A stretch of 29,065 bases of DNA from Marixanthomonas sp963974425 (GTDB lineage: Bacteria > Bacteroidota > Bacteroidia > Flavobacteriales > Flavobacteriaceae). The stretch is from assembly GCF_963974425.1 (NCBI RefSeq), contig NZ_CAXBCK010000047.1:1-29065 (forward strand), written 5' to 3'. How positions within the stretch are numbered: the first letter of the stretch is position 1; the number at the start of each line of letters is the position of its first letter. Shown here one piece after another: positions 1-7,110 of this stretch. Under the pieces are notes generated by a model. That model was not told where the DNA came from. It worked only from the letters and a program-made list of their open reading frames with translations, and searched no databases. Both the position numbers and the translations under genes were made by a program.

Positions 1-92
1 GTTTTGGTGAACTTTAAAGATACTGGATCCACTGCTTTTTCATCGATGCTATAAAAAATAGCGCGAGTCATTGCTAACACTAAGGCTTGGGC

Positions 93-140
93 ATTTTTGG
101 AAAGTCGCCAAATTTTTAAATTTGACAAATTCCCAAAAAT
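93..140. repeat. Imperfect inverted repeat, 23-nt arms
   Basis: Arms 93-115 and 118-140 are complementary at 19 of 23 positions, with a 2-nt centre. The four mismatches would be G-T or A-C type pairs on one strand or the other, so the folded single strand remains stable. The inner part CAAATTT-TT-AAATTTG (109-124) is perfect. No T-run follows that would make it a normal intrinsic terminator for a visible gene. Confidence 0.7.
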
Positions 141-165
141 AAAATAATTAGTAAATTTAAAAATT

Positions 166-228
166 CGGCTTGTGTATAATCCGAAAAGTTATCGCTTATT
201 TTCAGCGCTACTTTTCATATACGAGCCG
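166..228. repeat. attC-like hairpin with bulge
   Basis: Arm 166-189 pairs with arm 210-228: CGGCT, GT, TAT and GAAAAGT match, two positions are wobble pairs, and five bases (178-182) bulge out of one arm. Inside, CGCT (193-196) pairs with AGCG (204-207). The element ends in GTTAAC (228-233), 15 nt before the first gene. A long imperfect hairpin with extrahelical bases ending in GTT is the architecture of integron attC sites. The GTTRRRY core is not matched exactly and no integrase is in the window. Confidence 0.4.
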
Positions 229-247
229 TTAACAACAAAAATCCCAA

Positions 248-772
248 TTGAACAAAATTCCTGGAATAAAACTTCTAATTGGATTACCAATTTTATTTTT
301 GGCATTTCTCTTGCTCATGGAGAGACCATGGGATAATCCATCTATGAGAGAGGTTTATTTGAAAAAATATCAAAATAAAAAAATCGGAATTGTAGAAAAA
401 ACAGATCTTTGGAAAGGTTGCGGACTTAATATTAAATTCGAAAACTCTGATAGAAGATATATTTCTTTTAAAAAAGATAGTGCTTCATTTTCTATTGGAA
501 ATGACTGTGAAATTAATAAGCAAATACGCCGAAAAGATTTCTTTCAAAAAATACCTAAAAGCAATAAATGCTTTATTATTAGAAAGGACAGTATAATGTT
601 ATTTGATTGTGAAACAAATTTGAACTTTATCATTAAAAATTTTAAAGTTCCAATATCTGAAATTAATGGTTGGAACTTAGATAAGAGCTATAAATGGTTT
701 AAAATGCCATATGCTCCAATAAAAAAATATTTACATAGAGAATATTACGAAAAATACAAAGCTGATAAATAA
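248..772 (+). CDS. Hypothetical membrane-anchored protein
   Basis: I do not recognise this 174-residue protein. A TTG start at 248 gives a short positive N-terminus and one hydrophobic segment (about residues 8-23), followed by a Lys-, Ile- and Asn-rich soluble part, so it is probably a signal-anchored protein facing the periplasm. The next in-frame ATG is residue 24 and would delete the membrane segment, which favours the TTG. The soluble part contains three cysteines in the first two thirds (CGL, NDCE and KCF contexts) and a later one. The gene is visibly poorer in G+C (15 of 60 at 361-420) than the protease gene at 1748 (28 of 60 at 2101-2160), which suggests transfer. It lies directly after an attC-like hairpin. 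Confidence 0.6.
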   Translation: MNKIPGIKLLIGLPILFLAFLLLMERPWDNPSMREVYLKKYQNKKIGIVEKTDLWKGCGLNIKFENSDRRYISFKKDSASFSIGNDCEINKQIRRKDFFQKIPKSNKCFIIRKDSIMLFDCETNLNFIIKNFKVPISEINGWNLDKSYKWFKMPYAPIKKYLHREYYEKYKADK

Positions 773-864
773 AAAAGTAGGCTAATTTCGTATCCTATAG
801 AAGGTAATAATTCAGTTTTTTAAACTAGCTATTAACAGCAATTTCATAAAAGCAACTTATTTAA

Positions 865-1311
865 ATGAATACAGACGCATTACTATCATTTTTTGAAAGA
901 GACTTAAACAAGTTAATTACTGAAATAGAGCTTTATAAAAATGAAGAAACTATTTGGCGAGTAGAAAAAAACATTGCTAATTCAGCAGGGAATTTAACGC
1001 TACATGTAATAGGAAACTTGCACACCTTTATTGGAAAAGAAATAGGAAAAACAGGCTACGTAAGGAATAGAGAACTTGAGTTTACTCAAAAAAATGTTTC
1101 AAGACAAGAATTGATTGATGGTATAAAGGATACCATAAAAATGGTTAAGAATTCACTTGCCTCAATTACAAACGAAGATTTGAAAAAAGAGTATCCTGTT
1201 ATGAAGTTTTCAAAAATAGAATCGACTGAATATTTATTAGTTCATTTAACTACTCATTTAACGTATCATCTTGGGCAAATAAATTATCATAGACGATTAA
1301 TGAATCAATAA
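865..1311 (+). CDS. DinB-fold (DUF1572-like) protein
   Basis: A 148-residue, all-helical protein of the DinB/YfiT-like superfamily, close to the DUF1572 branch. Candidate metal ligands are His47 (with His53 nearby) in the second helix and His127/His131/His135 in the C-terminal HLTTHLTYHLGQ segment; His47, His131 and His135 match the usual triad. Family members are small metal-binding proteins, and some act as thiol-dependent transferases or in stress responses; the substrate cannot be read from sequence. The length is normal for the family and the ATG start is clear. The stop is two bases before the next ATG (1314), so the two genes are probably co-transcribed. Part of the low-G+C cassette-like block. 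Confidence 0.8.
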   Translation: MNTDALLSFFERDLNKLITEIELYKNEETIWRVEKNIANSAGNLTLHVIGNLHTFIGKEIGKTGYVRNRELEFTQKNVSRQELIDGIKDTIKMVKNSLASITNEDLKKEYPVMKFSKIESTEYLLVHLTTHLTYHLGQINYHRRLMNQ

Positions 1312-1313
1312 AA

Positions 1314-1580
1314 ATGCCAATAGAAGGAGGAAGACTTAACGCACATAAAGCTCGGCAAGAGGATTTTCGAAGAAGAAAGGACGGTCGAATAAAGGGTGAT
1401 ACTATCATTAGATCGAAAGACAATGACAAAATTGATTTTGAAAAAGTTAATTCTGCTAAATTGAAAAGAATAAAGAGTGAGATAAGAAGTAAAGCAAAAA
1501 AGAATCGTAAAATCGAAGTTGTCTTAATACTAATTCCATTATTAATTGCGTTACTTATTTTCTATTGGTTTACTAGCTAA
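1314..1580 (+). CDS. Small tail-anchored hypothetical protein
   Basis: An 88-residue protein with a very basic, charged N-terminal two thirds (many Lys/Arg, no signal peptide) and a single C-terminal hydrophobic segment (about residues 68-86), the layout of a tail-anchored inner-membrane protein with a cytoplasmic domain. It starts two bases after the DinB-like gene, suggesting coupled expression. No catalytic motif is visible and I do not recognise the family. It could be a small accessory or regulatory membrane protein. The tight spacing, sensible hydrophobic tail and lack of a competing frame make it likely to be real. Confidence 0.6.
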   Translation: MPIEGGRLNAHKARQEDFRRRKDGRIKGDTIIRSKDNDKIDFEKVNSAKLKRIKSEIRSKAKKNRKIEVVLILIPLLIALLIFYWFTS

Positions 1581-1693
1581 TAGTAGTATTAATACCTACT
1601 TATAGCAATCTGTAGACTCACTTACAGCAGAATTTTTAACGAAATTCAAGACTACTTGCTTGCTTTCTAGTAAAGCGAAAAGGTTTGTGTATA

Positions 1694-1738
1694 TTTAAAC
1701 GGTAACTGCTTTTGCTGCCTGCGTTAGCCATTTTTAAA
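1694..1738. repeat. Imperfect palindrome ending the accessory segment
   Basis: TTTAAA (1694-1699), GG-TAAC (1701-1706) and GC (1708-1709) pair with GC (1721-1722), GTTA-G-CC (1723-1729) and TTTAAA (1733-1738), with small bulges. It contains GCGTTAGCC, one base off the attC core GTTRRRY at 1723-1729, and sits 10 bases before the protease start codon. It may be the right boundary of the cassette-like block that begins near 228. Confidence 0.35.
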
Positions 1739-1747
1739 ATAAAAATC

Positions 1748-3370
1748 ATGAAAAAGAAAATCTTTATCCCAATAATCGCCGTGGTTATCATGTTTACAAC
1801 GGTGAGCTTTAAAAGTGATTTCTTTGAAATTGCCAAACAAATAGAAATCTTCACCACACTCTACAAAGAACTAAACATGAACTATGTAGACGAAGTAACA
1901 CCCGCAACTTTAATGGATAAAGCCATTAACGGAATGCTGGAAGATCTCGATCCATACACCGTGTATTGGAACGAACAGGAGGTAGAAGATGGCCGCATAC
2001 AAAATTCAGGTACCTATACCGGGATTGGAGCTTCGGTTAAAACCACGAAAGATAAAATTACCATCATTGAACCTTTTGAAGGGTACCCGGCCGACAAAGC
2101 TGGGTTAAAAGCTGGTGACGAACTCGTTAAAATTGGCACGACACCCGTTGCAGGTTTTGATGGTGACGCTGGAGAGCTCTTAAAAGGTTCAAAAGGTAGT
2201 TCAGTTGAAATCACTTATAACCGCCAAGGAAAAACACAAACCACGATGCTTAAACGTGAAAAAGTGGGAATAGAAGCGGTGCCGTTTTATAAATTGTTAG
2301 ATGATAACATCGGTTATATTGTTTTGAGTAAATTCAACCGAAAAACAACCCAAGAAACCAAATCTGCTTTAGAAGATTTAAAACTACAGGGCGCCAATAA
2401 ATTGATTTTAGATCTTCGTGGAAATCCTGGTGGACTCTTAAACGAAGCGATTAACGTAGTTAATTTATTTGTGAATAAAGGCGAAGTGATCACCACCACA
2501 AAATCGGTAATTGAAAAATACAACAAAGTGTATAAAACACAATTTGATCCTGTAGATACAGAAATTCCGTTGGTGGTATTGGTTAATGGTCGTAGCGCAT
2601 CGGCCAGTGAGATTGTTTCCGGTGGTTTGCAAGACTTAGATCGTGCTGTGGTAGTTGGAGCCCGTAGTTTTGGAAAAGGCCTTGTACAACGCCCTAAAAA
2701 GCTTACCTACGGCACCCAATTAAAAGTGACAATATCTCGTTATTACACACCAAGCGGTCGTTGTATTCAAGCGTTAGATTATTGGAACCGTGACGAAAAT
2801 GGCGATCCAATTCGAGTAGATACCGAAGAGTATAACGAGTTTAAAACAAAAGGAGGTAGAACGGTGTACGATGGCGGCGGAATTATGCCAGATGTGGAAG
2901 TGGAAACGGCAAAATTTAGCCCCATTACTACAGCCTTGCTAAAAGATATGGCGATTTTCGATTATGCGACACAATATTACTACTCACATCAATTAGAAGA
3001 TTACAATACATTTGAATTTACCGATAGTGATTTCCAAAATTTTGTGACTTATTTAAAGAAAAACGGTTTTGAATATGAAACTGAAACCGAAAAAGAATTT
3101 GCTGAAGCCTTACGAAGAGCGGAAGATGATGATCTTAAAGATGAAATTCAGCAAGGGTACAACCAATTAATGACTTCTATTGATAAAGCCAAAGAAAAAG
3201 CATTAGTTTCTAAAAAAGCCGAAATAAAATCGTTGTTAAGCGACGAAATTTTAAAGCGTTATTTTTACCGAGAAGGAATGTACAACTATCACCTAAATCA
3301 CAATCCTGAAATTTTAGAAGCTGTTTCAGTTCTTACTGAAGGAAATCGATATGAGAAAATTTTAAAGTAA
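1748..3370 (+). CDS. ctpA: Carboxy-terminal processing protease (S41, CtpA/Prc)
   Basis: A 540-residue periplasmic serine protease of the S41 family, which trims or degrades envelope proteins from their C-terminus. The ATG at 1748 gives a signal sequence or anchor (residues 1-20); an upstream in-frame start at 1712 would add 12 residues of poor quality that lie inside a palindrome, so it was rejected. A PDZ domain spans about 83-173, with GIGA and the AGLKAGDEL carboxylate-binding loop. The catalytic core follows: LDLRGNPGG, then SASASE with the predicted nucleophile Ser285, and SFGKGLVQ with the general base Lys310. The Ser-Lys spacing of 25 matches characterised C-terminal processing proteases. 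A long helical C-terminal region (about 400-540) is usual in this phylum. It appears to be a stand-alone gene. Confidence 0.93.
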   Translation: MKKKIFIPIIAVVIMFTTVSFKSDFFEIAKQIEIFTTLYKELNMNYVDEVTPATLMDKAINGMLEDLDPYTVYWNEQEVEDGRIQNSGTYTGIGASVKTTKDKITIIEPFEGYPADKAGLKAGDELVKIGTTPVAGFDGDAGELLKGSKGSSVEITYNRQGKTQTTMLKREKVGIEAVPFYKLLDDNIGYIVLSKFNRKTTQETKSALEDLKLQGANKLILDLRGNPGGLLNEAINVVNLFVNKGEVITTTKSVIEKYNKVYKTQFDPVDTEIPLVVLVNGRSASASEIVSGGLQDLDRAVVVGARSFGKGLVQRPKKLTYGTQLKVTISRYYTPSGRCIQALDYWNRDENGDPIRVDTEEYNEFKTKGGRTVYDGGGIMPDVEVETAKFSPITTALLKDMAIFDYATQYYYSHQLEDYNTFEFTDSDFQNFVTYLKKNGFEYETETEKEFAEALRRAEDDDLKDEIQQGYNQLMTSIDKAKEKALVSKKAEIKSLLSDEILKRYFYREGMYNYHLNHNPEILEAVSVLTEGNRYEKILK

Positions 3371-3383
3371 TTTATATGAATGG

Positions 3384-3453
3384 TGGTTTCGATACAATTT
3401 TCCATTGTTTTTAACGATGAAAAAACCACTCAACCACCTAGTAGTCGAAACCA
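3384..3453. repeat. Intergenic inverted repeat
   Basis: TGGTTTCGA (3384-3392) is the exact reverse complement of TCGAAACCA (3445-3453), with further partial matching inward (AC against GT). It fills most of the gap between the protease and the next gene. It resembles the palindromic TCGA-centred intergenic repeats scattered in flavobacterial genomes; it could also form the protease gene's transcript end. Confidence 0.4.
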
Positions 3454-3475
3454 ATAGAACTGTATATTTATTTCA

Positions 3476-4306
3476 ATGCAAGACTTCTTAACCTTTTTTG
3501 AAAGCATGCCTATCTGGATGAAAGCCGGCTGGGTATTTTTTGTGTTAGCGCTATTTTGGGTTCTAGAAGGATATTACAGTTTAATAAACTTAAAATACAA
3601 GAAGTGGAAACACGCCAAAACCAATCTTATTTTATTAGGTTTTGTGATGGTTATCAATGCCGTTTTTGGTATTGCAACCGCTGCAGTATTTATTTGGTTG
3701 AATGATTCACAATTTGGTTTATTACATCTTTTTGAAGCACCCATCTGGGTTGAGTTGCTATTTTCACTTTTAGTTTTAGATTTTATCGCACAATACGGCG
3801 TGCATTATTTGTTGCACAAAGTTCCGGCTATGTGGCGGTTACATATCGTGCACCATAGTGATAAACACGTTGATGCCACGACTGGAACTCGCCATCATCC
3901 GTTCGATTTTATTATTCGCGAAACCTTCGCTCTTATTGCAGTCGTGATTATGGGAATGCCAATCGCTTTCTATCTATTTTACCGTATTTTAAGCGTACTA
4001 TTCACGTATTGGACGCACGCCAACATCAGTTTACCGGCTTGGTTGGACAAAAGTATAAGCTATCTATTCGTAACACCCAATATGCACAAGTTTCATCATC
4101 ATTACCAACTTCCCTGGACAGATAGCAACTTTGGGAATATGTTTTCTATTTGGGATCGCTTGTTCGGCACATTTGTCTATGACGATACCAAGAAAATTCA
4201 ATACGGAGTAGATTTAGCAGACCATACAGACGATGAGAATATCTTCACACAATTGGGAATTCCTTTCAACAAAACAGTTGTTTCTAAAGGAAAAGAACCT
4301 CATTAA
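3476..4306 (+). CDS. Fatty acid hydroxylase / sterol desaturase family
   Basis: A 276-residue integral membrane protein of the fatty acid hydroxylase superfamily, whose members use a di-iron centre held by histidines to oxidise C-H bonds of lipid substrates. The His boxes are clear: HYLLH (110-114), HIVHH (123-127) with His131, RHH (139-141), WTHAN (His181) and HKFHHH (204-209). Hydrophobic segments lie at about 14-32, 50-75, 92-108 and 150-178, with the His clusters on the cytoplasmic side as expected. The length is normal. The substrate cannot be deduced; in this phylum such genes occur with carotenoid, sphingolipid or ornithine-lipid pathways, but none is adjacent. Probably monocistronic. 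Confidence 0.88.
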   Translation: MQDFLTFFESMPIWMKAGWVFFVLALFWVLEGYYSLINLKYKKWKHAKTNLILLGFVMVINAVFGIATAAVFIWLNDSQFGLLHLFEAPIWVELLFSLLVLDFIAQYGVHYLLHKVPAMWRLHIVHHSDKHVDATTGTRHHPFDFIIRETFALIAVVIMGMPIAFYLFYRILSVLFTYWTHANISLPAWLDKSISYLFVTPNMHKFHHHYQLPWTDSNFGNMFSIWDRLFGTFVYDDTKKIQYGVDLADHTDDENIFTQLGIPFNKTVVSKGKEPH

Positions 4307-4366
4307 AACATCTTATTAACATATTTTTAATAGAGATACTGCTTAAATTTTCGTATAATATGGGTT

Positions 4367-4738
4367 ATGGTACAAAGAGACAAGCAGGAAAACGACGACG
4401 TTCTTAAAGAATCCGTTACGTATTTAGAAAACAAAGGATTTGAGAACATTAAAGCCGATATTGAAGGCTATGAGACCCCTAAGTCGTACAATAAAAAAGG
4501 AAGTGATATAAGCATCACCCCAGATATTGTAGCGGAACGAGCAGGAATTAAGCACTACTTTGAAGTAAGCTTAAAGTCTGATAGAACAAATTTATTAAAG
4601 TCCAAGTGGCGCTTTTTAGACGTATTAACTCGTATGCGAAACGAGCGTTTTAAAATTATTACAAGACGGGGGCATTATAAATTTACTAATGAAATGCTAG
4701 ATCATTTAAATATGGAAAAAAAGCTGATTAAGCTGTAA
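4367..4738 (+). CDS. Small PD-(D/E)xK-like hypothetical protein
   Basis: A 123-residue soluble, basic protein without a named function. The order of elements resembles a small restriction-endonuclease fold: an N-terminal helix (8-22), GSDISITPD (45-53), a short turn, then HYFEVSLKS (63-71), and a Trp-containing helix (78-93). Asp53 and Glu66 could be the metal ligands, but the residue two after Glu66, normally Lys, is Ser68; Lys70 might substitute. It may therefore be a divergent or inactive nuclease-fold protein. No methylase or defence partner is adjacent. A strong terminator-like hairpin follows at 4801. The fold assignment is inference from motif order only. Confidence 0.7.
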   Translation: MVQRDKQENDDVLKESVTYLENKGFENIKADIEGYETPKSYNKKGSDISITPDIVAERAGIKHYFEVSLKSDRTNLLKSKWRFLDVLTRMRNERFKIITRRGHYKFTNEMLDHLNMEKKLIKL

Positions 4739-5184
4739 CACCATATTTATACTAGTCCTTATACTACGTATATAAGGTTGTTAGTAAAATGTAAACCTTG
4801 AAAAATCACTGCTAAACTATCAAATGATAGAAAATGCAGTGATTTTTTGTATTAATAAAAGCATGCTCCTTCCACAAACAATACTATGAATTTACCCAAA
4901 CAACAGTATTTCCTCTAAAAATAGGATTACACCTTCTTTTTACCCTATAATAGATTACGGTATTCTTCAAAAATTACTCAAAATAGATACAGTAACACAA
5001 CTTTATTATAATTTAAATTTGTTTAAGGTCCATCTATTATTCATAAACATGGTGTATTTGGCATAATTATTGAGAGAAAAGACTTACAAAATACTTATTA
5101 TTTTAATAATCAGAGACATAAGTAATATAAAACTTGCATTTTATCGATAAAAAGTGTTCTTTTGTCTAATATTTATATTTTAAA
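4739..5184. other. Intergenic stretch, 446 bases
   Basis: Contains the hairpin at 4801-4847 and otherwise AT-rich sequence without a credible ORF. The right part should hold the promoter of the secreted-protein trio beginning at 5185, but I find no clear TAnnTTTG core there; the closest is TAATATTT near 5168. Nothing else recognised. Confidence 0.5.
4801..4847. terminator. Nested-hairpin intrinsic terminator
   Basis: AAAAATCACTGC (4801-4812) pairs with GCAGTGATTTTT (4836-4847), and within the loop CTATCA (4817-4822) pairs with TGATAG (4825-4830). A-run and T-run flanks make it able to work in both directions. It would end the transcript of the gene at 4367-4738. Confidence 0.8.
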
Positions 5185-5799
5185 ATGAATTGGATTAAAA
5201 ACATTTCTCTTTACTTTTTCTTAGCTGCCTCATTTGTAGCGGAAGCTCAAGATGGAGCGGTAGGTATAGGCACGACATCCCCCAGAGTAAAACTTGAGGT
5301 TGCTGGAGGTATGCTTATTCAAGAATCTATAGAGGTTATAGAGATAAATGCGCTACAGGATGATGATACCTCTACATTTCTGGTACAAGATGCTGGAAAC
5401 TCAGTTCGTACCTTAGACGTAAGTAACCCCACTGGAGCCGCCTTAGGGTATATTCAAGTGTATGAAATTTACAACCCTAATGAAGACTGGATATTAAACT
5501 TTGATACGGGCGTAGATTCAGACAATTTTGTAATGAATACTATTTCTTCCTATTACGATCGAGAATTGGATATTGGCACTTATGCTTCAATCCCATATAC
5601 GTCCGCTTATATTGAAAATGGGACGTGGCATATTATTTCAGATTATCCTTCAGCTAATAATGTAGATGCTGCAGAATTAGGAACCTGGGTAATTACAACT
5701 TTAATTTATTCGAAAGATTTGTCGAAACAACTCGGCGAGGTTCGAATTCCGTTAGGAGGTAATACCAGTGGTAGTGCTCCTTCCCCTATAATCAATTAA
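5185..5799 (+). CDS. Secreted tandem paralogue 1 (GIGT..P motif)
   Basis: A 204-residue exported protein with a signal peptide (about 1-22, ending AEAQ). Directly after cleavage comes VGIGTTSPRVKLEVAGG (26-42), the short motif common in Bacteroidota surface and fibre-like proteins, where it forms a small beta-rich head repeat; here there is only one copy. The rest is predicted beta-rich: NGTWHI (145-150), TLIYSKDLSKQL (172-183) and a Gly/Ser/Thr-rich tail with LGGNTSGSA (190-198). These elements recur in the same order in the next two genes, so the three are paralogues. No T9SS sorting domain is visible, so it may remain periplasmic or leave by another route. The function is unknown. It is the first gene of a probable three-gene operon; the next ATG follows after 3 bases. 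Confidence 0.8.
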   Translation: MNWIKNISLYFFLAASFVAEAQDGAVGIGTTSPRVKLEVAGGMLIQESIEVIEINALQDDDTSTFLVQDAGNSVRTLDVSNPTGAALGYIQVYEIYNPNEDWILNFDTGVDSDNFVMNTISSYYDRELDIGTYASIPYTSAYIENGTWHIISDYPSANNVDAAELGTWVITTLIYSKDLSKQLGEVRIPLGGNTSGSAPSPIIN

Positions 5800-5802
5800 A
5801 TT

Positions 5803-6429
5803 ATGAAACAAGTAGTACTTCTATATTTCCTTTTTACCATATCACCTTTCTTTGCGCAAGTAGGAATAGGAACAATTAACCCACAAGCAGATTTGCATGT
5901 AAATGGGTCAATGTTGGTGCAAGATGAATTTAAAATTACCCCTTCTTTACCTGTAGTTACTGCTACCGATGAAAATTTTAAACTGGTTACTAGATTGACA
6001 AACTCTTCTCCCGTTGGTGAAGTAAACATACTTAATGTAGATAGCTTAAATGTAGCGCCTATTAATATTGTGAATTATGAATTCACCAATTTAGAAGGAG
6101 ATAATATGACCGACGTAAACCTTCAATATGACACGAGCAAGTATATTGTAGGGGTTTCAAATTTTCAATACATTGGAGATGCTGTACGAAAGCAGACCAG
6201 TACCAATGCTAACTCCATAGGAACCTTTGTAGTTAGAACGTTTGAAAATGATGGAACTTGGCATATTGAAATACGAAATCGCTTTTTAGATATAACTTCT
6301 GGTTCTGTAAGTTATAAAGTCACATTAATAGTGTATGATAAGTCTTATTTTAAAAACCTACCTGTTATAAATACAAACTTAAATGGTTCAAATACTGGGA
6401 CTGCCTCATCAGTCCCCGATTTAAATTAA
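5803..6429 (+). CDS. Secreted tandem paralogue 2 (GIGT..P motif)
   Basis: A 208-residue exported protein. The signal peptide (1-19, ending FFAQ) is followed at once by VGIGTINPQADLHVNGS (20-36) and LVQ, the same arrangement as in its neighbours. Matching later elements are DGTWHI (150-155), VTLIVYDKSYFKNL (173-186) and LNGSNTGTA (193-201). It begins 3 bases after the stop of paralogue 1, so the two are almost certainly co-transcribed. The region between motif and tail is divergent, suggesting old duplications or diversifying selection. There is no enzyme motif, no lipobox and no C-terminal sorting domain. A structural or adhesive envelope role is only a guess. Confidence 0.8.
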   Translation: MKQVVLLYFLFTISPFFAQVGIGTINPQADLHVNGSMLVQDEFKITPSLPVVTATDENFKLVTRLTNSSPVGEVNILNVDSLNVAPINIVNYEFTNLEGDNMTDVNLQYDTSKYIVGVSNFQYIGDAVRKQTSTNANSIGTFVVRTFENDGTWHIEIRNRFLDITSGSVSYKVTLIVYDKSYFKNLPVINTNLNGSNTGTASSVPDLN

Positions 6430-6456
6430 TTTTATTTTTATAAAAGCCCCCCTTAT

Positions 6457-7110
6457 ATGAAAATTAAACCTACTTATGTACCCTTTTTAGCTATGCACTT
6501 ACTTTCCTTTATTATGGAAGGTCAAGTGGGTATTAAAACCCAAAATCCACAAGCTACATTAGATGTTAATGGAGATGTTCGTGTTGAAAAGAAACTGTAT
6601 TTAGAAAATCCTGGAGATTTTGGAATAATAAGAGGGTCTAATCTTCTTATACAAAAAACAGACCTTCAAATTGCCCAGTACGATATAGAAATAAGCAAAT
6701 ATGGCCCTATAAATTACGCTCAATTTATTTTTGAAAATGTGGGTGATCCAGGTATTACTTTTTATGATACTAAAATATCTACAGAGCATTACTTAGTAAC
6801 CGTACAAGGATATTATTTTCTAGAAAACGGAACTAATGCAACAAGTGTCGTTTCGTACAGTGACAATGGTGATGATTATGTAGAGGGATATCAAATATAT
6901 GCTTATAAAAGCCCGGCCACCAATACTTGGTTTATTAAAGCTGTTATTAACAATGGTGGATTCAGAAATAGTACCGAAGTTATTAATGTAGATATGTATC
7001 TCAATCTTATTATTTATAGAAATCGCTTTATTGCTAAACAAATTACTAACCGCGTTGTAAACTTAGGTGGTAGTGCAACAGGAACAGCAGCACTTCCTGC
7101 AGGATTTTAA
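6457..7110 (+). CDS. Secreted tandem paralogue 3 (GIKT..P motif)
   Basis: A 217-residue exported protein and third member of the trio. Its N-terminal signal (about 1-23, ending MEGQ) is less regular than in the other two. It is followed by VGIKTQNPQATLDVNGD (24-40). Corresponding elements are NTWFIKA (156-162), LNLIIYRNRFIAKQI (182-196) and LGGSATGTA (203-211). It lies 27 bases after paralogue 2. Its TAA stop directly abuts the stop of the convergent elaA gene, leaving no room for a dedicated terminator. Function unknown; the shared C-terminal (S/T)G(S/T)A pattern in all three suggests a conserved end structure. Confidence 0.8.
   Translation: MKIKPTYVPFLAMHLLSFIMEGQVGIKTQNPQATLDVNGDVRVEKKLYLENPGDFGIIRGSNLLIQKTDLQIAQYDIEISKYGPINYAQFIFENVGDPGITFYDTKISTEHYLVTVQGYYFLENGTNATSVVSYSDNGDDYVEGYQIYAYKSPATNTWFIKAVINNGGFRNSTEVINVDMYLNLIIYRNRFIAKQITNRVVNLGGSATGTAALPAGF

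Larger units (their letters stand above)
1..228. repeat. Non-coding, foldable cassette-boundary-like segment
   Basis: No convincing complete gene is present. The segment contains two strong imperfect hairpins (93-140 and 166-228) and ends directly before the first gene. On the minus strand a frame stays open from 188 down to the window edge and reads protein-like, with an internal ATG at 71-69, so a truncated minus-strand ORF is possible. The overlap with the hairpins argues instead for a structured dispersed repeat or recombination site. The genes that follow have lower G+C than those after 1748, which fits acquired DNA. The interpretation is inference. Confidence 0.4.

Noticed and set aside
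1712..1747. Upstream start adding 12 residues to the CtpA-like protease
   Set aside because: It lies within the palindrome and adds a segment before an otherwise standard signal sequence; ATG 1748 is better.
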